Source of the DNA: Dokdonella_A sp937902695
GTDB taxonomy: Bacteria > Pseudomonadota > Gammaproteobacteria > Xanthomonadales > Rhodanobacteraceae
Reading direction: 5' to 3'
NCBI GenBank assembly: GCA_048498135.1
Contig: JBEHYO010000005.1
Coordinates: forward strand, 1 to 64,000
DNA: 64,000 nucleotides
Shown: in pieces, positions 54,072 through 62,648 of the stretch
How positions within the stretch are numbered: position 1 is the first letter of the stretch
How the letters are laid out: each line of letters opens with the position of its first letter
Notes under the pieces: generated by a model
Seen by the model: only the letters and a program-made list of their open reading frames with translations
What the model was told of the DNA's origin: nothing
Databases searched by the model: none
Translations under genes and position numbers: made by a program

Positions 54072-55679
54072 TCACATGCGGAACACGCCGTAGCGCTGTT
54101 GCTCGATCGGCGCATTCAGGGATGCCGAAATTGCGAGGCCCAGCACACGACGCGTGTCGACAGGATCGATGACGCCGTCGTCCCAGAGCCGCGCCGTCGC
54201 GTAGTACGGATGACCCTGGCGCTCGTACTGCTCGCGGATTGGCGTCTTGAACGCGTCTTCGTCTTCCTTCGGCCACGTTTTTCCGGCGTTTTCGATGCCG
54301 TCGCGGCGCACCGTCGCGAGCACGCTTGCGGCCTGTTCGCCGCCCATGACGCTGATGCGCGCATTGGGCCACATCCAGAGGAAGCGCGGCTGATAGCCGC
54401 GACCGCACATCGCATAGTTGCCGGCGCCGAAACTGCCGCCGATGATGACGGTGAACTTCGGCACGTGCGAGCAGGCGACCGCGGTCACCATCTTGGCGCC
54501 GTCCTTCGCGATGCCGGCCTGCTCGTATTTCTTGCCGACCATGAAGCCGGTGATGTTCTGCAGGAATACCAGCGGCACGTCGCGCTGGTTGCACAGTTCG
54601 ATGAAATGCGTGCCCTTGAGCGCCGACTCCGAGAACAGGATGCCGTTGTTGGCGACGACGCCGACCGGATAGCCGTAGAGGTGCGCGAATCCGGTGACGA
54701 GCGTCTTGCCGTAGCGCGCCTTGAACTCGTGGAACTCCGAGCCGTCGACGACGCGCGCGATGATCTCGCGGATGTCGAACGGGATGCGCGTGTCGCGCGG
54801 CACGATGCCGTAGAGATCGTCGGCCTGGTAGAGCGGCTCGCGCGGCGTGATCGTCGCGAGCGCGAGATGCTTGCCGCGGTTGAGATTCGCGACGATGTCG
54901 CGCGCGATCGCGAGCGCATGCGCGTCGTCTTCGGCGAAGTGGTCGGCGACGCCGGAGACCGACGTGTGCACGTCGGCACCGCCGAGCGTCTCCGCATCGA
55001 CGACTTCGCCGGTCGCGGCTTTCACCAGCGGCGGTCCGCCGAGGAAGATCGTGCCTTGTTCCCTGACGATGATCGTCTCGTCGCTCATCGCCGGCACGTA
55101 GGCGCCGCCGGCCGTGCACGAGCCCATGACGACGGCGATCTGCGCAATGCCGAGCGCCGACATGCGCGCCTGGTTGTAGAAGATGCGGCCGAAGTGGTCG
55201 CGATCGGGAAACACTTCGTCCTGCAGCGGCAGGAACGCGCCGCCGGAGTCGACGAGGTAGACGCACGGCAGGCGGTTTTCGAGCGCGACTTCCTGCGCGC
55301 GCAGATGCTTCTTGACGGTCATCGGGAAATACGTGCCGCCCTTGACCGTCGCATCGTTCGCGATGACGAGCGTCTCGATGCCGTTGACGCGGCCGATGCC
55401 GGTGATGATGCCCGCGCTCGGCGCCTGGTCCTCGTACATGCCGTGCGCGGCGAGCGCCGACAGCTCGAGGAACGGCGAGCCCGGATCGAGCAATCCGCGG
55501 ATGCGCTCGCGCGGCAGCAGCTTGCCGCGCTCGGTGTGCTTCGCGCGCGCCTTCTCGCCGCCGCCTTCGGCGACCTTCGCGAATTGCGATTTCAGGTCAG
55601 CGACGAGCCCCCGCATCTGCGCGGCATTGGCCTCGAAGTCGGGCGAGCGCGGATCGATTTGCGAGCGGATGGCGGGCAT
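54072..55679 (-). CDS. mccB: Methylcrotonyl-CoA carboxylase beta (carboxyltransferase) subunit
   Basis: This 535 aa subunit transfers carboxyl from biotin to 3-methylcrotonyl-CoA in leucine breakdown. Acetyl-CoA carboxylase-type carboxyltransferase motifs are visible: CVYLVDSGGAFLPLQDEVFP, VVMGSCTAGGAYVPAMSDE, LGGADVHTSVSGVADHFAED, FLQNITGFMVGKKYEQAGIA and SFGAGNYAMCGRGYQPRFLW. This pattern is the MCC rather than the PCC type. The biotin-carrying alpha subunit (mccA) and the enoyl-CoA hydratase are not adjacent; downstream is the Sel1-repeat gene. Confidence 0.94.
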   Translation of the reverse strand: MPAIRSQIDPRSPDFEANAAQMRGLVADLKSQFAKVAEGGGEKARAKHTERGKLLPRERIRGLLDPGSPFLELSALAAHGMYEDQAPSAGIITGIGRVNGIETLVIANDATVKGGTYFPMTVKKHLRAQEVALENRLPCVYLVDSGGAFLPLQDEVFPDRDHFGRIFYNQARMSALGIAQIAVVMGSCTAGGAYVPAMSDETIIVREQGTIFLGGPPLVKAATGEVVDAETLGGADVHTSVSGVADHFAEDDAHALAIARDIVANLNRGKHLALATITPREPLYQADDLYGIVPRDTRIPFDIREIIARVVDGSEFHEFKARYGKTLVTGFAHLYGYPVGVVANNGILFSESALKGTHFIELCNQRDVPLVFLQNITGFMVGKKYEQAGIAKDGAKMVTAVACSHVPKFTVIIGGSFGAGNYAMCGRGYQPRFLWMWPNARISVMGGEQAASVLATVRRDGIENAGKTWPKEDEDAFKTPIREQYERQGHPYYATARLWDDGVIDPVDTRRVLGLAISASLNAPIEQQRYGVFRM

Positions 55680-55760
55680 CTTCGTTTACGCGGAAGAGGA
55701 GGGCGCCATGAAAACACAGCGCCTCGGCGCCGCGCCAGCCTCGCGGGCGCCTGAAACGCA

Positions 55761-55783
55761 ACCGGCCGCGCGAGGCGGCCGGT
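55761..55783 (-). terminator. Hairpin after the repetitive lipoprotein gene
   Basis: ACCGGCCGC, a five-base loop and GCGGCCGGT form a 9 bp perfect stem 28 nt after the stop codon at 55812. On the minus strand it is followed by TGCGTTTC, a weak T-run. It probably ends the lipoprotein transcript and separates it from mccB. Confidence 0.55.
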
Positions 55784-55811
55784 GCGGGTGCTTGGTGATC
55801 GCGAACGACGA

Positions 55812-56249
55812 TCAGTGATCGCCGTCCTTCTTGTCGCCGGTCGCGGCGTCCTTCGTGTCTTTGGCCGCTTCCTTGACGTCATTCCCGACCTGCTTGGCGC
55901 CTGCGGCCATCGCGTTGCCGACATCCTTGGCGGCTTCCTTCGACTTGTCGGCGGCTTCGGCCGTCGCGTCCTTGGCCTTTTCCATCGCGGCGCTGGTCGC
56001 GGCTGCGGCCTGCTTCGTCGCGTCCGAGGCTTCGTTGCCGGCTTGCTTGAGCGTGTCCGACGTCTGCCGTGCGGCACTCGCGGTCGCGTCGGCCGCCTTC
56101 TTCGCGGCGTCGGCCGTCGCGTCGGCTGCTTTCTTCGTTGCGTCGGCGGCCTTGTCTGCCGCTTCCTTGGCCTGTTGCTGCGCGTTGTCGCTGCATGCGG
56201 CGAGTGCCGCGAGCAGCATCGTGCAGAGTGCGATGCGCTTGATGTCCAT
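55812..56249 (-). CDS. Repetitive alanine/lysine-rich lipoprotein
   Basis: This 145 aa protein has a lipoprotein signal with lipobox LAAC (IALCTMLLAALAAC). The mature part consists of imperfect 11-residue repeats of the form AADATKKAADATADAAKKA, the pattern of apolipoprotein and LEA-like amphipathic helices, and ends in a charged tail. It may protect or line the envelope, like other stress-type LEA-like lipoproteins; this is inference. It separates the thiolase gene from mccB inside the leucine cluster, so it is probably not part of the pathway. Confidence 0.85.
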   Translation of the reverse strand: MDIKRIALCTMLLAALAACSDNAQQQAKEAADKAADATKKAADATADAAKKAADATASAARQTSDTLKQAGNEASDATKQAAAATSAAMEKAKDATAEAADKSKEAAKDVGNAMAAGAKQVGNDVKEAAKDTKDAATGDKKDGDH

Positions 56250-56308
56250 CGGTGTCTCCCCTCCAGGTTGGACGGCGGCCCGCGCCGCCGCCGATGAAGC
56301 CGCGATCG

Positions 56309-57487
56309 TTACGCGAGCTCGATCGCGACCGCCGTAGCCTCGCCGCCGCCGATGCAGAGCGACGCGACGCCGCGCTTACCGCCCTTCTGCTTTAGCGCGT
56401 TGATCAGCGTGACGATCAGGCGCGCGCCCGATGCACCGATCGGATGGCCGAGCGCCGTCGCGCCGCCGTGCACGTTGAGCTTGTCGTGCTTGATGCCGAG
56501 CTCGGCCATCGGCGCCATCGCAACGACCGCGAACGCCTCGTTGACCTCGAAGAGATCGACGTCGTCGACCTTCCAGCCGGCCTTCTTCAAGACCTTGTCG
56601 ATCGCGCCGATCGGCGCGGTCGTGAACCACTCCGGCTCCTGCGAATGCGTCGCGTGCGCGACGATGCGCGCGAGCGGCTTCGCGCCGCGCCTCGATGCTT
56701 CGTCGGCGCTCATCAGCACCGTCGCCGCCGCGCCGTCGGAAATGCTCGACGAGCTCGCCGCCGTGATCGTGCCGTTTTCCTTGCGGAACGCCGGCTTCAG
56801 CGTCGGGATCTTCGCGATGTCGGACTTGCCGGGCTGCTCGTCGGTGTCGACGACGACGTCGCCCTTGCGGCCCTTGACCGTCACCGGAACGATCTCGTCC
56901 TTGAACGCGCCCGAGGCGATTGCCGCCTGCGCGCGCTTGACCGACTCGGTCGCGAACGCGTCCTGCTGCTCGCGCGTGAAATGGTACTTGTCGGCGCACG
57001 ATTCGCCGAACACGCCCATCGCCTTGCCGTCGTACGGATTCGTCAGGCCGTCCCACGCCATGTGATCGACCGCCTCGAAATTGCCGTAGCGGTTGCCGGT
57101 GCGCGAGTTCGGGATCATGTGCGGCGCGTTCGTCATCGACTCCATGCCGCCGGCGACGACAACCGTCGCCGAGCCGGCCTTGATGAGGTCATGGCCCAGC
57201 ATCACGGCCTTCATGCCGGAACCGCAGACCTTGTTGATCGTCGTCGCGCCCGTCGAAACCGGAATGCCGGCCGCGATCGACGCCTGCCGCGCCGGCGCCT
57301 GGCCGAGGTTGGCCGGCAGCACGCAGCCCATGATGACTTCGGTGACATCGCCCGGCGCGACGCCGGCCTCTTCGAGCGCGCCCTTGATGGCGGTCGCGCC
57401 GAGCGTCGGCGTCGGCACGCCGGTGAACTGGCCGAGGAAGGAACCGATCGCGGTGCGCTTGGCGCCGACGATGACGATGTCTGACAT
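56309..57487 (-). CDS. Acetyl-CoA acetyltransferase (thiolase)
   Basis: This 392 aa biosynthetic-type thiolase interconverts acetoacetyl-CoA and two acetyl-CoA, the end of leucine catabolism. The acyl-accepting Cys88 is in TINKVCGSGMKAV. The other catalytic residues are in VNEAFAVVAMAPM, GGATALGHPIGASG (His) and SLCIGGGEATAV (Cys). The ATG at 57485-57487 gives the family N-terminus MSDIVIVGAKRTAIG. It lies 189 nt after the isovaleryl-CoA dehydrogenase gene. atoB-type naming would be appropriate, but the exact substrate range is not visible. Confidence 0.95.
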   Translation of the reverse strand: MSDIVIVGAKRTAIGSFLGQFTGVPTPTLGATAIKGALEEAGVAPGDVTEVIMGCVLPANLGQAPARQASIAAGIPVSTGATTINKVCGSGMKAVMLGHDLIKAGSATVVVAGGMESMTNAPHMIPNSRTGNRYGNFEAVDHMAWDGLTNPYDGKAMGVFGESCADKYHFTREQQDAFATESVKRAQAAIASGAFKDEIVPVTVKGRKGDVVVDTDEQPGKSDIAKIPTLKPAFRKENGTITAASSSSISDGAAATVLMSADEASRRGAKPLARIVAHATHSQEPEWFTTAPIGAIDKVLKKAGWKVDDVDLFEVNEAFAVVAMAPMAELGIKHDKLNVHGGATALGHPIGASGARLIVTLINALKQKGGKRGVASLCIGGGEATAVAIELA

Positions 57488-57676
57488 GGATGGCCTCGTG
57501 TGATCGTGCAAGTCCGCGATGCGGACCGGTCAGGCGAAATTATGCGCCCCATGGCGCAGTGCAGCAAACGGCGATTCCGGCCGCAGATGCCAAGGGCTGA
57601 GCGCATGCAGACGATCGTGTCGTCAAAGCAGAAAATGTATGGCCGCGAATGGGTTCGTCAATGCGCCGCGGCCGCG

Positions 57677-58834
57677 TCAGCTTTTCCCGTGAAACAGCTC
57701 GCGCCCGATCAGCATGCGACGGATTTCGTTCGTGCCGGCGCCGATCTCGTAGAGCTTCGCGTCGCGCAGGATGCGGCCGGTCGGATATTCGTTGATGTAG
57801 CCGTTGCCGCCGAGCGCCTGGATCGCTTCGAGCGCGACCTGCACGGCGCTTTGCGATGCGTGCAGGAGGCACGATGCCGGATCGATGCGCGATTTGACGC
57901 CGCGGTCGTAGTCCTGCGCGACCATGTAGGCGTACGCGCGCGAGGATTGCAGCATCGTGTACATGTCGGCGATCTTCGCCTGCATGATGCCGAACGTGCC
58001 GATCGGCGCGTTGAACTGCTTGCGCTCGCGCACGTACGGAAGCGCGACGTCCATCGCGGCCTGCATCAGGCCGAGCGGGCCGCCGGAGAGCACGAGGCGC
58101 TCGGTGTCGAGGCCCTTCATCAGGACGCGAACGCCCTCGTTGACCTCGCCGACGCGGTTCGCGTCGGGAATCTCGCAGTTGTCGAAGACGAGCTCCGAGG
58201 TGTTCGAGCCGCGCATGCCGAGCTTGTCGAGCTTCTGCGCGGTCGAGAAGCCCTTCATGCCTTTCTCGACCAGGAACGCCGTCATGCAGCGCGAGCCGGC
58301 CGGACGGTGCGCGGTGCGCAGGTAGACGAGGATGACGTCGGCATCGGGGCCGTTGGTGATCCACATCTTCGAGCCGTTCGCGACCCAGGCATCGCCTTTC
58401 CGTTCGGCGCGGCACGTCATCGAGCCGACGACGTCGGAACCCGCGCCGGGTTCGCTCATCGCGAGCGCGCCGACGAACTCGCCGCTGCAGAGCTTGGGCA
58501 GGAAGCGCTTTTTCTGCTCGTCGGTCGCGTTGTTCGCGATGTTCTGCACGCAGAGGTTCGAGTGCGCGCCGTACGAAAGGCCGATCGAACCCGATCCGCG
58601 CGAAATCTCCTCCATCGCGACGACGTGGGCGAGATAGCCGAGTTCCGAGCCGCCGAAGTCGCCCGACACCGTGATGCCGAGCAGGCCCATCTCGCCGAAC
58701 TTGCGCCACAGGTCGGACGGGAACGCGTTGTCGCGATCGATGAGGTCCGCGCGCGGAGCGATTTCCTTGTCGACGAACGCGCGCACGCTCTCGCGCAGGA
58801 GGTCGATGTCTTCGCCGAGCGGGAATGGGCGCAT
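57677..58834 (-). CDS. ivd: Isovaleryl-CoA dehydrogenase
   Basis: This 385 aa acyl-CoA dehydrogenase oxidises isovaleryl-CoA to 3-methylcrotonyl-CoA. FAD-binding and acyl-CoA dehydrogenase signatures are in ALAMSEPGAGSDVVGSM, WITNGPDADVILVYLRT and ALGGNGYINEYPTGRILRDA. The catalytic Glu of the isovaleryl-CoA subgroup is in LDTERLVLSGGPLGLMQ, unlike the C-terminal Glu of other members. The ATG at 58832-58834 is right before the heptamer array; an open frame continues upstream through the array, but that is a repeat effect. Confidence 0.95.
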   Translation of the reverse strand: MRPFPLGEDIDLLRESVRAFVDKEIAPRADLIDRDNAFPSDLWRKFGEMGLLGITVSGDFGGSELGYLAHVVAMEEISRGSGSIGLSYGAHSNLCVQNIANNATDEQKKRFLPKLCSGEFVGALAMSEPGAGSDVVGSMTCRAERKGDAWVANGSKMWITNGPDADVILVYLRTAHRPAGSRCMTAFLVEKGMKGFSTAQKLDKLGMRGSNTSELVFDNCEIPDANRVGEVNEGVRVLMKGLDTERLVLSGGPLGLMQAAMDVALPYVRERKQFNAPIGTFGIMQAKIADMYTMLQSSRAYAYMVAQDYDRGVKSRIDPASCLLHASQSAVQVALEAIQALGGNGYINEYPTGRILRDAKLYEIGAGTNEIRRMLIGRELFHGKS

Positions 58835-58844
58835 GGTTAGAGCC

Positions 58845-58970
58845 GGGATTCGGGATTTGGGATTTGGGATTTGGGATTTGGGATTTGGGATTCGGGATTT
58901 GGGATTTGGGATTTGGGATTTGGGATTTGGGATTTGGGATTTGGGATTTGGGATTTGGGATTGGGGATTC
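58845..58970. repeat. Heptamer tandem array (GGGATTT, 18 units)
   Basis: Eighteen 7 bp units cover 126 bp; most read GGGATTT, with GGGATTC and one GGGATTG as variants. It lies 10 bp before the isovaleryl-CoA dehydrogenase start, between it and the leucine dehydrogenase gene. About 50 bp to the right, inverted units (AATCCCG, AATCCCG, ACTCCCC, AATCCCG at roughly 59019-59046) could pair with it. The number of units is likely to vary between strains. Confidence 0.95.
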
Positions 58971-59055
58971 GGGAAACGGCATGCGGTCGCAGGTGGGCTG
59001 ATTCTATGCGCTTTCACCAATCCCGAATCCCGACTCCCCAATCCCGGCCTTACCG

Positions 59056-60159
59056 CTACTGTCCCCGCATCCGCCCCTGGAAGCGCGGCGCGTGGTTGCC
59101 CATGTGCGGCAGCTTGATGCGCCCGATCGTCGCGATGCGCTCCTCGGCCATGCGGTCGGCGGCCTTGTAGGTCGGAATGCCATCGCGCTTGGCGATCTCG
59201 AAGATGCGGCCGACGTTGTAATAGATCGTGCGCATCATGCGCATCGCACGCTCGCGGTTGTAGCCGTCGATCTCGAGCGAGACGTTCATGACGCCGCCGG
59301 CGTTGACCGCGTAGTCCGGCGCGTAGAGGATGCCGCGCTTTTCGATCTCGACGCCCATCGCGTCGTTGGCGAGCTGGTTGTTCGCCGCGCCGCAGACGAT
59401 CTTGCACTTGAGGCGCGGCAGCGTCTCGGTGCTGATCGTGCCGCCGAGCGCGCACGGGCTGTAGACGTCCGCGTCGACGTCGTAGATCTCGTCGATGCCG
59501 ACGGCCGTGCAGCCGTACTCGTCGACCGCGCGCTGCACCAGCGCCTTGTTGATGTCGGTGACGAAGACCTTCGCGTTCTGCTCGCGCAGGAGCTTGATGA
59601 ACTCGAGGCCGACATGGCCCGCACCCTGCACGGCGTAGCTGTACTTGCCGACGTCCTCGTTGCCGAACTTGTGGTTCAGCGCGGCCATCAGGCCCTGCAG
59701 CGTGCCGAATGCCGTGAACGGCGAGGGATCGCCCGAGCCGCCGTGCACCTGGTGCACGCCGGTCACGAACTCTGTCTCGCGGAACACCCACTCCATGTCG
59801 TTGACGTCGATGCCGACGTCCTCGGCCGTGATGTAGCGGCCGTTGAGCGAGTTGACGTAGCGGCCGAACGCGCGGAACAGGGCCTCGGATTTGTCCTTGG
59901 CCGGATCGCCGATGATCACGCCCTTGCCGCCGCCGAGATTGAGGCCCGCCACCGCGTTCTTGTACGTCATGCCGCGCGACAGGCGCAGCACGTCGTTCAA
60001 CGCTTCGGCCTCGTTCTTGTACGGCCACATGCGAAGGCCGCCGAGCGCGGGGCCGAGCACGCTGTTGTGGATCGCGATGATGGCCTTGAGCCCGGCGTCC
60101 TTGCTGTGGCAATAGACGACCTGCTCGTGACCGGTTTCGGCAATCGTTTCGAATAGCAT
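59056..60159 (-). CDS. ldh: Leucine dehydrogenase (Leu/Glu/Phe/Val dehydrogenase family)
   Basis: This 367 aa NAD-dependent enzyme deaminates leucine and other branched-chain amino acids, the entry step of the pathway. The catalytic Lys is in LNLGGGKGVIIGD with another at GGLRMWPYKNEAEAL. The NAD-binding motif is AVQGAGHVGLEFIKLL, and the family segment ITAEDVGIDVNDM is present. GGAG lies 9 nt before the ATG at 60157-60159. It precedes the isovaleryl-CoA dehydrogenase gene, from which it is separated by the heptamer array. The intermediate branched-chain keto-acid dehydrogenase is not in this window. Confidence 0.94.
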   Translation of the reverse strand: MLFETIAETGHEQVVYCHSKDAGLKAIIAIHNSVLGPALGGLRMWPYKNEAEALNDVLRLSRGMTYKNAVAGLNLGGGKGVIIGDPAKDKSEALFRAFGRYVNSLNGRYITAEDVGIDVNDMEWVFRETEFVTGVHQVHGGSGDPSPFTAFGTLQGLMAALNHKFGNEDVGKYSYAVQGAGHVGLEFIKLLREQNAKVFVTDINKALVQRAVDEYGCTAVGIDEIYDVDADVYSPCALGGTISTETLPRLKCKIVCGAANNQLANDAMGVEIEKRGILYAPDYAVNAGGVMNVSLEIDGYNRERAMRMMRTIYYNVGRIFEIAKRDGIPTYKAADRMAEERIATIGRIKLPHMGNHAPRFQGRMRGQ

Positions 60160-60368
60160 CGATCTTTGCTCCGGCAGCACCGCCAGGCCAGGCGCGAACG
60201 CGCGGCCCACATCCGTGAAAGCACTTCAGATGTGTCGGTTAACTGCTTGTAGAAGTTGAGGAATGGAAGGATGGAACGCGGCCGACCGGCCACTTCGCGG
60301 CGCGTAGTGTAGCGGGGTCGGTGCGGAGGCGACAGTCCGCGGCACCGTGCGCGGCCGAACGGAAAGAT

Positions 60369-60388
60369 GGGCTCGCTGAAGCGAGCCC
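60369..60388. promoter_or_regulatory. Short palindrome in the divergent region between leucine dehydrogenase and an exported protein gene
   Basis: GGGCTCGCT-GA-AGCGAGCCC is a perfect 9 bp stem with a 2 nt spacer, 62 nt before the start codon at 60450. It could be an operator or a transcript hairpin. The rest of 60160-60449 shows no gene. Confidence 0.45.
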
Positions 60389-60449
60389 TTGGCCGCGGAC
60401 GCGTGCATGAAGCAAGATGCGCGCGTAGTCCACCACGGGGGTTTCAGGC

Positions 60450-61046
60450 ATGCGGACGCTTCTTCGTCGACTGCCGGCAGCAGTCGCGCTCTCCGGCCTT
60501 GCGCTCATGTCGGTCGCGGCTCGTGCCGCCGATGCGCGCGACGATGTCTTCAAGGCATATCAGAAGCTGATGGCGTCGCGGTTCGCGGTCGACATCAGCA
60601 CGACCGGCGACAGCGGCACGATGAAATCGCACGGCGAGTACGACACCGTCGATCGCATCCATTTCAGGAACGACAAGATGGAGATGATCGTCGTGCCGGA
60701 AGGCACCTGGATGAAGACCGGCCAGGACTGGATGCAGCCGCCGATGGACATGAGCGGCATGGTCAAGCAGTTCGTGCCGAAATCGATCGAGGATCTTCGC
60801 GGCATGACGAAGAACGCAGCCGACCTCGGCGCGACGACACGGAACGGGCAGGGCGTGCACGCATATTCCTATGACGTCGACACGACGGTCATGGGCATCC
60901 ACGTGACGTCGACGAACAGGATCTTTCTGAATGCGGCCGGCCAGATCGTCCATGCCGAGAGCGACGGCGAGGCGATGGGCCGCAAGTCGCATACCGCGCA
61001 GGACATCCGGTACGACGACAGCATCCGCGTGACGCCGCCGAAGTAG
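60450..61046 (+). CDS. Exported hypothetical protein
   Basis: This 198 aa protein has a signal peptide (RLPAAVALSGLALMSVAARA). The mature part is beta-rich with a LolA/LppX-like flavour (MASRFAVDISTTGDSGTMKS, DRIHFRNDKMEMIVVPEGTW, TSTNRIFLNAAGQIVHAESD). It is methionine-rich around WMQPPMDMSGMVKQFV. The resemblance to lipoprotein carriers is by pattern only. It lies 50 nt before the TetR gene. Confidence 0.75.
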   Translation: MRTLLRRLPAAVALSGLALMSVAARAADARDDVFKAYQKLMASRFAVDISTTGDSGTMKSHGEYDTVDRIHFRNDKMEMIVVPEGTWMKTGQDWMQPPMDMSGMVKQFVPKSIEDLRGMTKNAADLGATTRNGQGVHAYSYDVDTTVMGIHVTSTNRIFLNAAGQIVHAESDGEAMGRKSHTAQDIRYDDSIRVTPPK

Positions 61047-61096
61047 TCGGCGCGCCTGCTCTTGAAAAGACCGAACGATCGTGCTATTTTGCTGAT

Positions 61097-61702
61097 ATGC
61101 AACCTGCCGCCACGACCAGCAAGGGCGCTGCGACGCGCGATTCGATCATCGAGCGTGCGGTCCAGATCGTCCGCAAGGAGGGCTTCGAAGGCCTCTCGAT
61201 CGGCACGATCGCGGGATCGGTCGGCATGTCGAAGAGCGGCGTCTTCGCCCATTTCGGCTCGCGTGAAGAACTGCAGCTGGCGGTTCTGGACGCCGCCGCG
61301 CAGCGCTTCACCGAGCAGGTATTCCTGCCGGCCATCCGCGAGAAGCGCGGCCTGACGCGCCTCCTCGCCATCGGCAGCCGCTGGATGAAATGGCTGCGCA
61401 GCGAGCAGGGCGGCTGTCCGATGGTCAGCGCCGCGATCGAATACGACGACCGGCCCGGGGCGATCCGCGAGCGCGTGATTTTCTACCAGACCAGGCTCCG
61501 CAAGGAGCTTTCGCGCGCGATCGCGATGGCCGTCGAGACAAAGGAGCTTCGCGCCGACACCGAGCCCGAGCAGCTCGCGTTCGAGATCTTCGGCGTCGAG
61601 CTCGCGATGCACCACGACAGCCGCCTGTTCGGCTTCGACGAAGCAATCGTGCGCAGCGAACGAGCGCTCCAGCGCCTCGTCGACTCGTACCGCGCCCGAT
61701 AA
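61097..61702 (+). CDS. TetR/AcrR family transcriptional regulator
   Basis: This 201 aa regulator has an N-terminal helix-turn-helix of the TetR type (RDSIIERAVQIVRKEGFEGL, then GTIAGSVGMSKSGVFAHFGS) and a C-terminal ligand-binding domain of the TetR_C_6-like type (LDAAAQRFTEQVFLPAIREK, GGCPMVSAAIEYDDRPG). It probably represses the alpha/beta hydrolase gene that starts 16 nt downstream. Inducer unknown. Confidence 0.9.
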   Translation: MQPAATTSKGAATRDSIIERAVQIVRKEGFEGLSIGTIAGSVGMSKSGVFAHFGSREELQLAVLDAAAQRFTEQVFLPAIREKRGLTRLLAIGSRWMKWLRSEQGGCPMVSAAIEYDDRPGAIRERVIFYQTRLRKELSRAIAMAVETKELRADTEPEQLAFEIFGVELAMHHDSRLFGFDEAIVRSERALQRLVDSYRAR

Positions 61703-61718
61703 CCACGAGGATACCGCC

Positions 61719-62648
61719 ATGCTGCTTTTCGCTCCGTCCAAAAAAAGCACGGTCGTTCGACAGAGGTCGGCACCGGCCTGGATGCGCGCGGGATTTTCGC
61801 TCGGCAGCTGGGTCGCGCCGGATGCGGTCATTGCCCGCGCGGTCGCGCTCTTCTGCACGCCATCGCGAAGCGCGCGGCGTCGCGCCGCGGAAGCCGGCTC
61901 GGCATCGGCGGCAACGACCACGCTCGATGTCGGCGGCCGCAACATCGAGGTGTACCGCTGGGGCGATCCCGCGGTGCAGCCCTATGTGCTCCTGCTGCAT
62001 GGCTGGTCCGATTACGCGCTGCGCTTCCGGCCGTTGATCGACGTGCTGCGCGAGGCCGGGTTTGCCGTCGTCGCGTTCGATCAGCCCGGGCACGGACGCA
62101 GCGACGGCGACACGTCGACGCTGCCGGAGTTCGCGCGGTGCGTCGGCGCGGTCGGCCGGCATTTCGGCCGCGCGGCCGCCGTCATCGGCCATTCGATGGG
62201 CGGCGCGGCAGCGGCAGTCGCCTTGCGCGACGGCCTCGTCGCCGATCGCGCCATCCTGATCGCGCCGCCGGCCGATCTTGCCGACGCGGCCGATCGCTTC
62301 GCGCAATTCATCGGCCTCGCGCCGCGTCTGCGCGACCGCTTCCATCGGGCGCTCGAAGCGCGCGCATCGGTCCGCTTCGAATCGCTCGAGGCGCATCGCA
62401 ACGTGCCGGCCATCGATCGGCCGGCGCTGATCGTGCACGATCTCTTCGATCGCGAAGTGCCGTGGTCGGACGGCGAGCGCTACGCGCGCTACTGGCCGGG
62501 CGCGCGCATGATGAGCACCGCGCATCTTGGCCACAACCGGATCCTGTCCGACGCCGGCGTCGTCGGCGCGCTGCTTGATTTCCTGCGCGGCCGATCGGTC
62601 GGCGAGCGCGTCGTGTCGACGCAGGCCCTGCCTTTCGGCTACGCGTGA
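61719..62648 (+). CDS. Alpha/beta hydrolase
   Basis: This 309 aa protein has an alpha/beta hydrolase fold from about residue 75: oxyanion segment LLLHGWSDYALRF, FDQPGHGRSDG, nucleophile Ser in VIGHSMGGAAAAV, Asp in IVHDLFDREVPW, and His in STAHLGHNRIL. The first 65 residues (WMRAGFSLGSWVAPDAVIAR) are an extra amphipathic region, possibly membrane associated. Substrate is unknown. It is the partner of the TetR gene before it, and its stop codon abuts that of the GFA gene. Confidence 0.9.
   Translation: MLLFAPSKKSTVVRQRSAPAWMRAGFSLGSWVAPDAVIARAVALFCTPSRSARRRAAEAGSASAATTTLDVGGRNIEVYRWGDPAVQPYVLLLHGWSDYALRFRPLIDVLREAGFAVVAFDQPGHGRSDGDTSTLPEFARCVGAVGRHFGRAAAVIGHSMGGAAAAVALRDGLVADRAILIAPPADLADAADRFAQFIGLAPRLRDRFHRALEARASVRFESLEAHRNVPAIDRPALIVHDLFDREVPWSDGERYARYWPGARMMSTAHLGHNRILSDAGVVGALLDFLRGRSVGERVVSTQALPFGYA

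Noticed and set aside
57677..60112. One 811-codon open frame joining isovaleryl-CoA dehydrogenase to the leucine dehydrogenase region
   Set aside because: The frame stays open only because the heptamer array has no stop codons; the upstream half is out of frame with leucine dehydrogenase and reads as basic noise.
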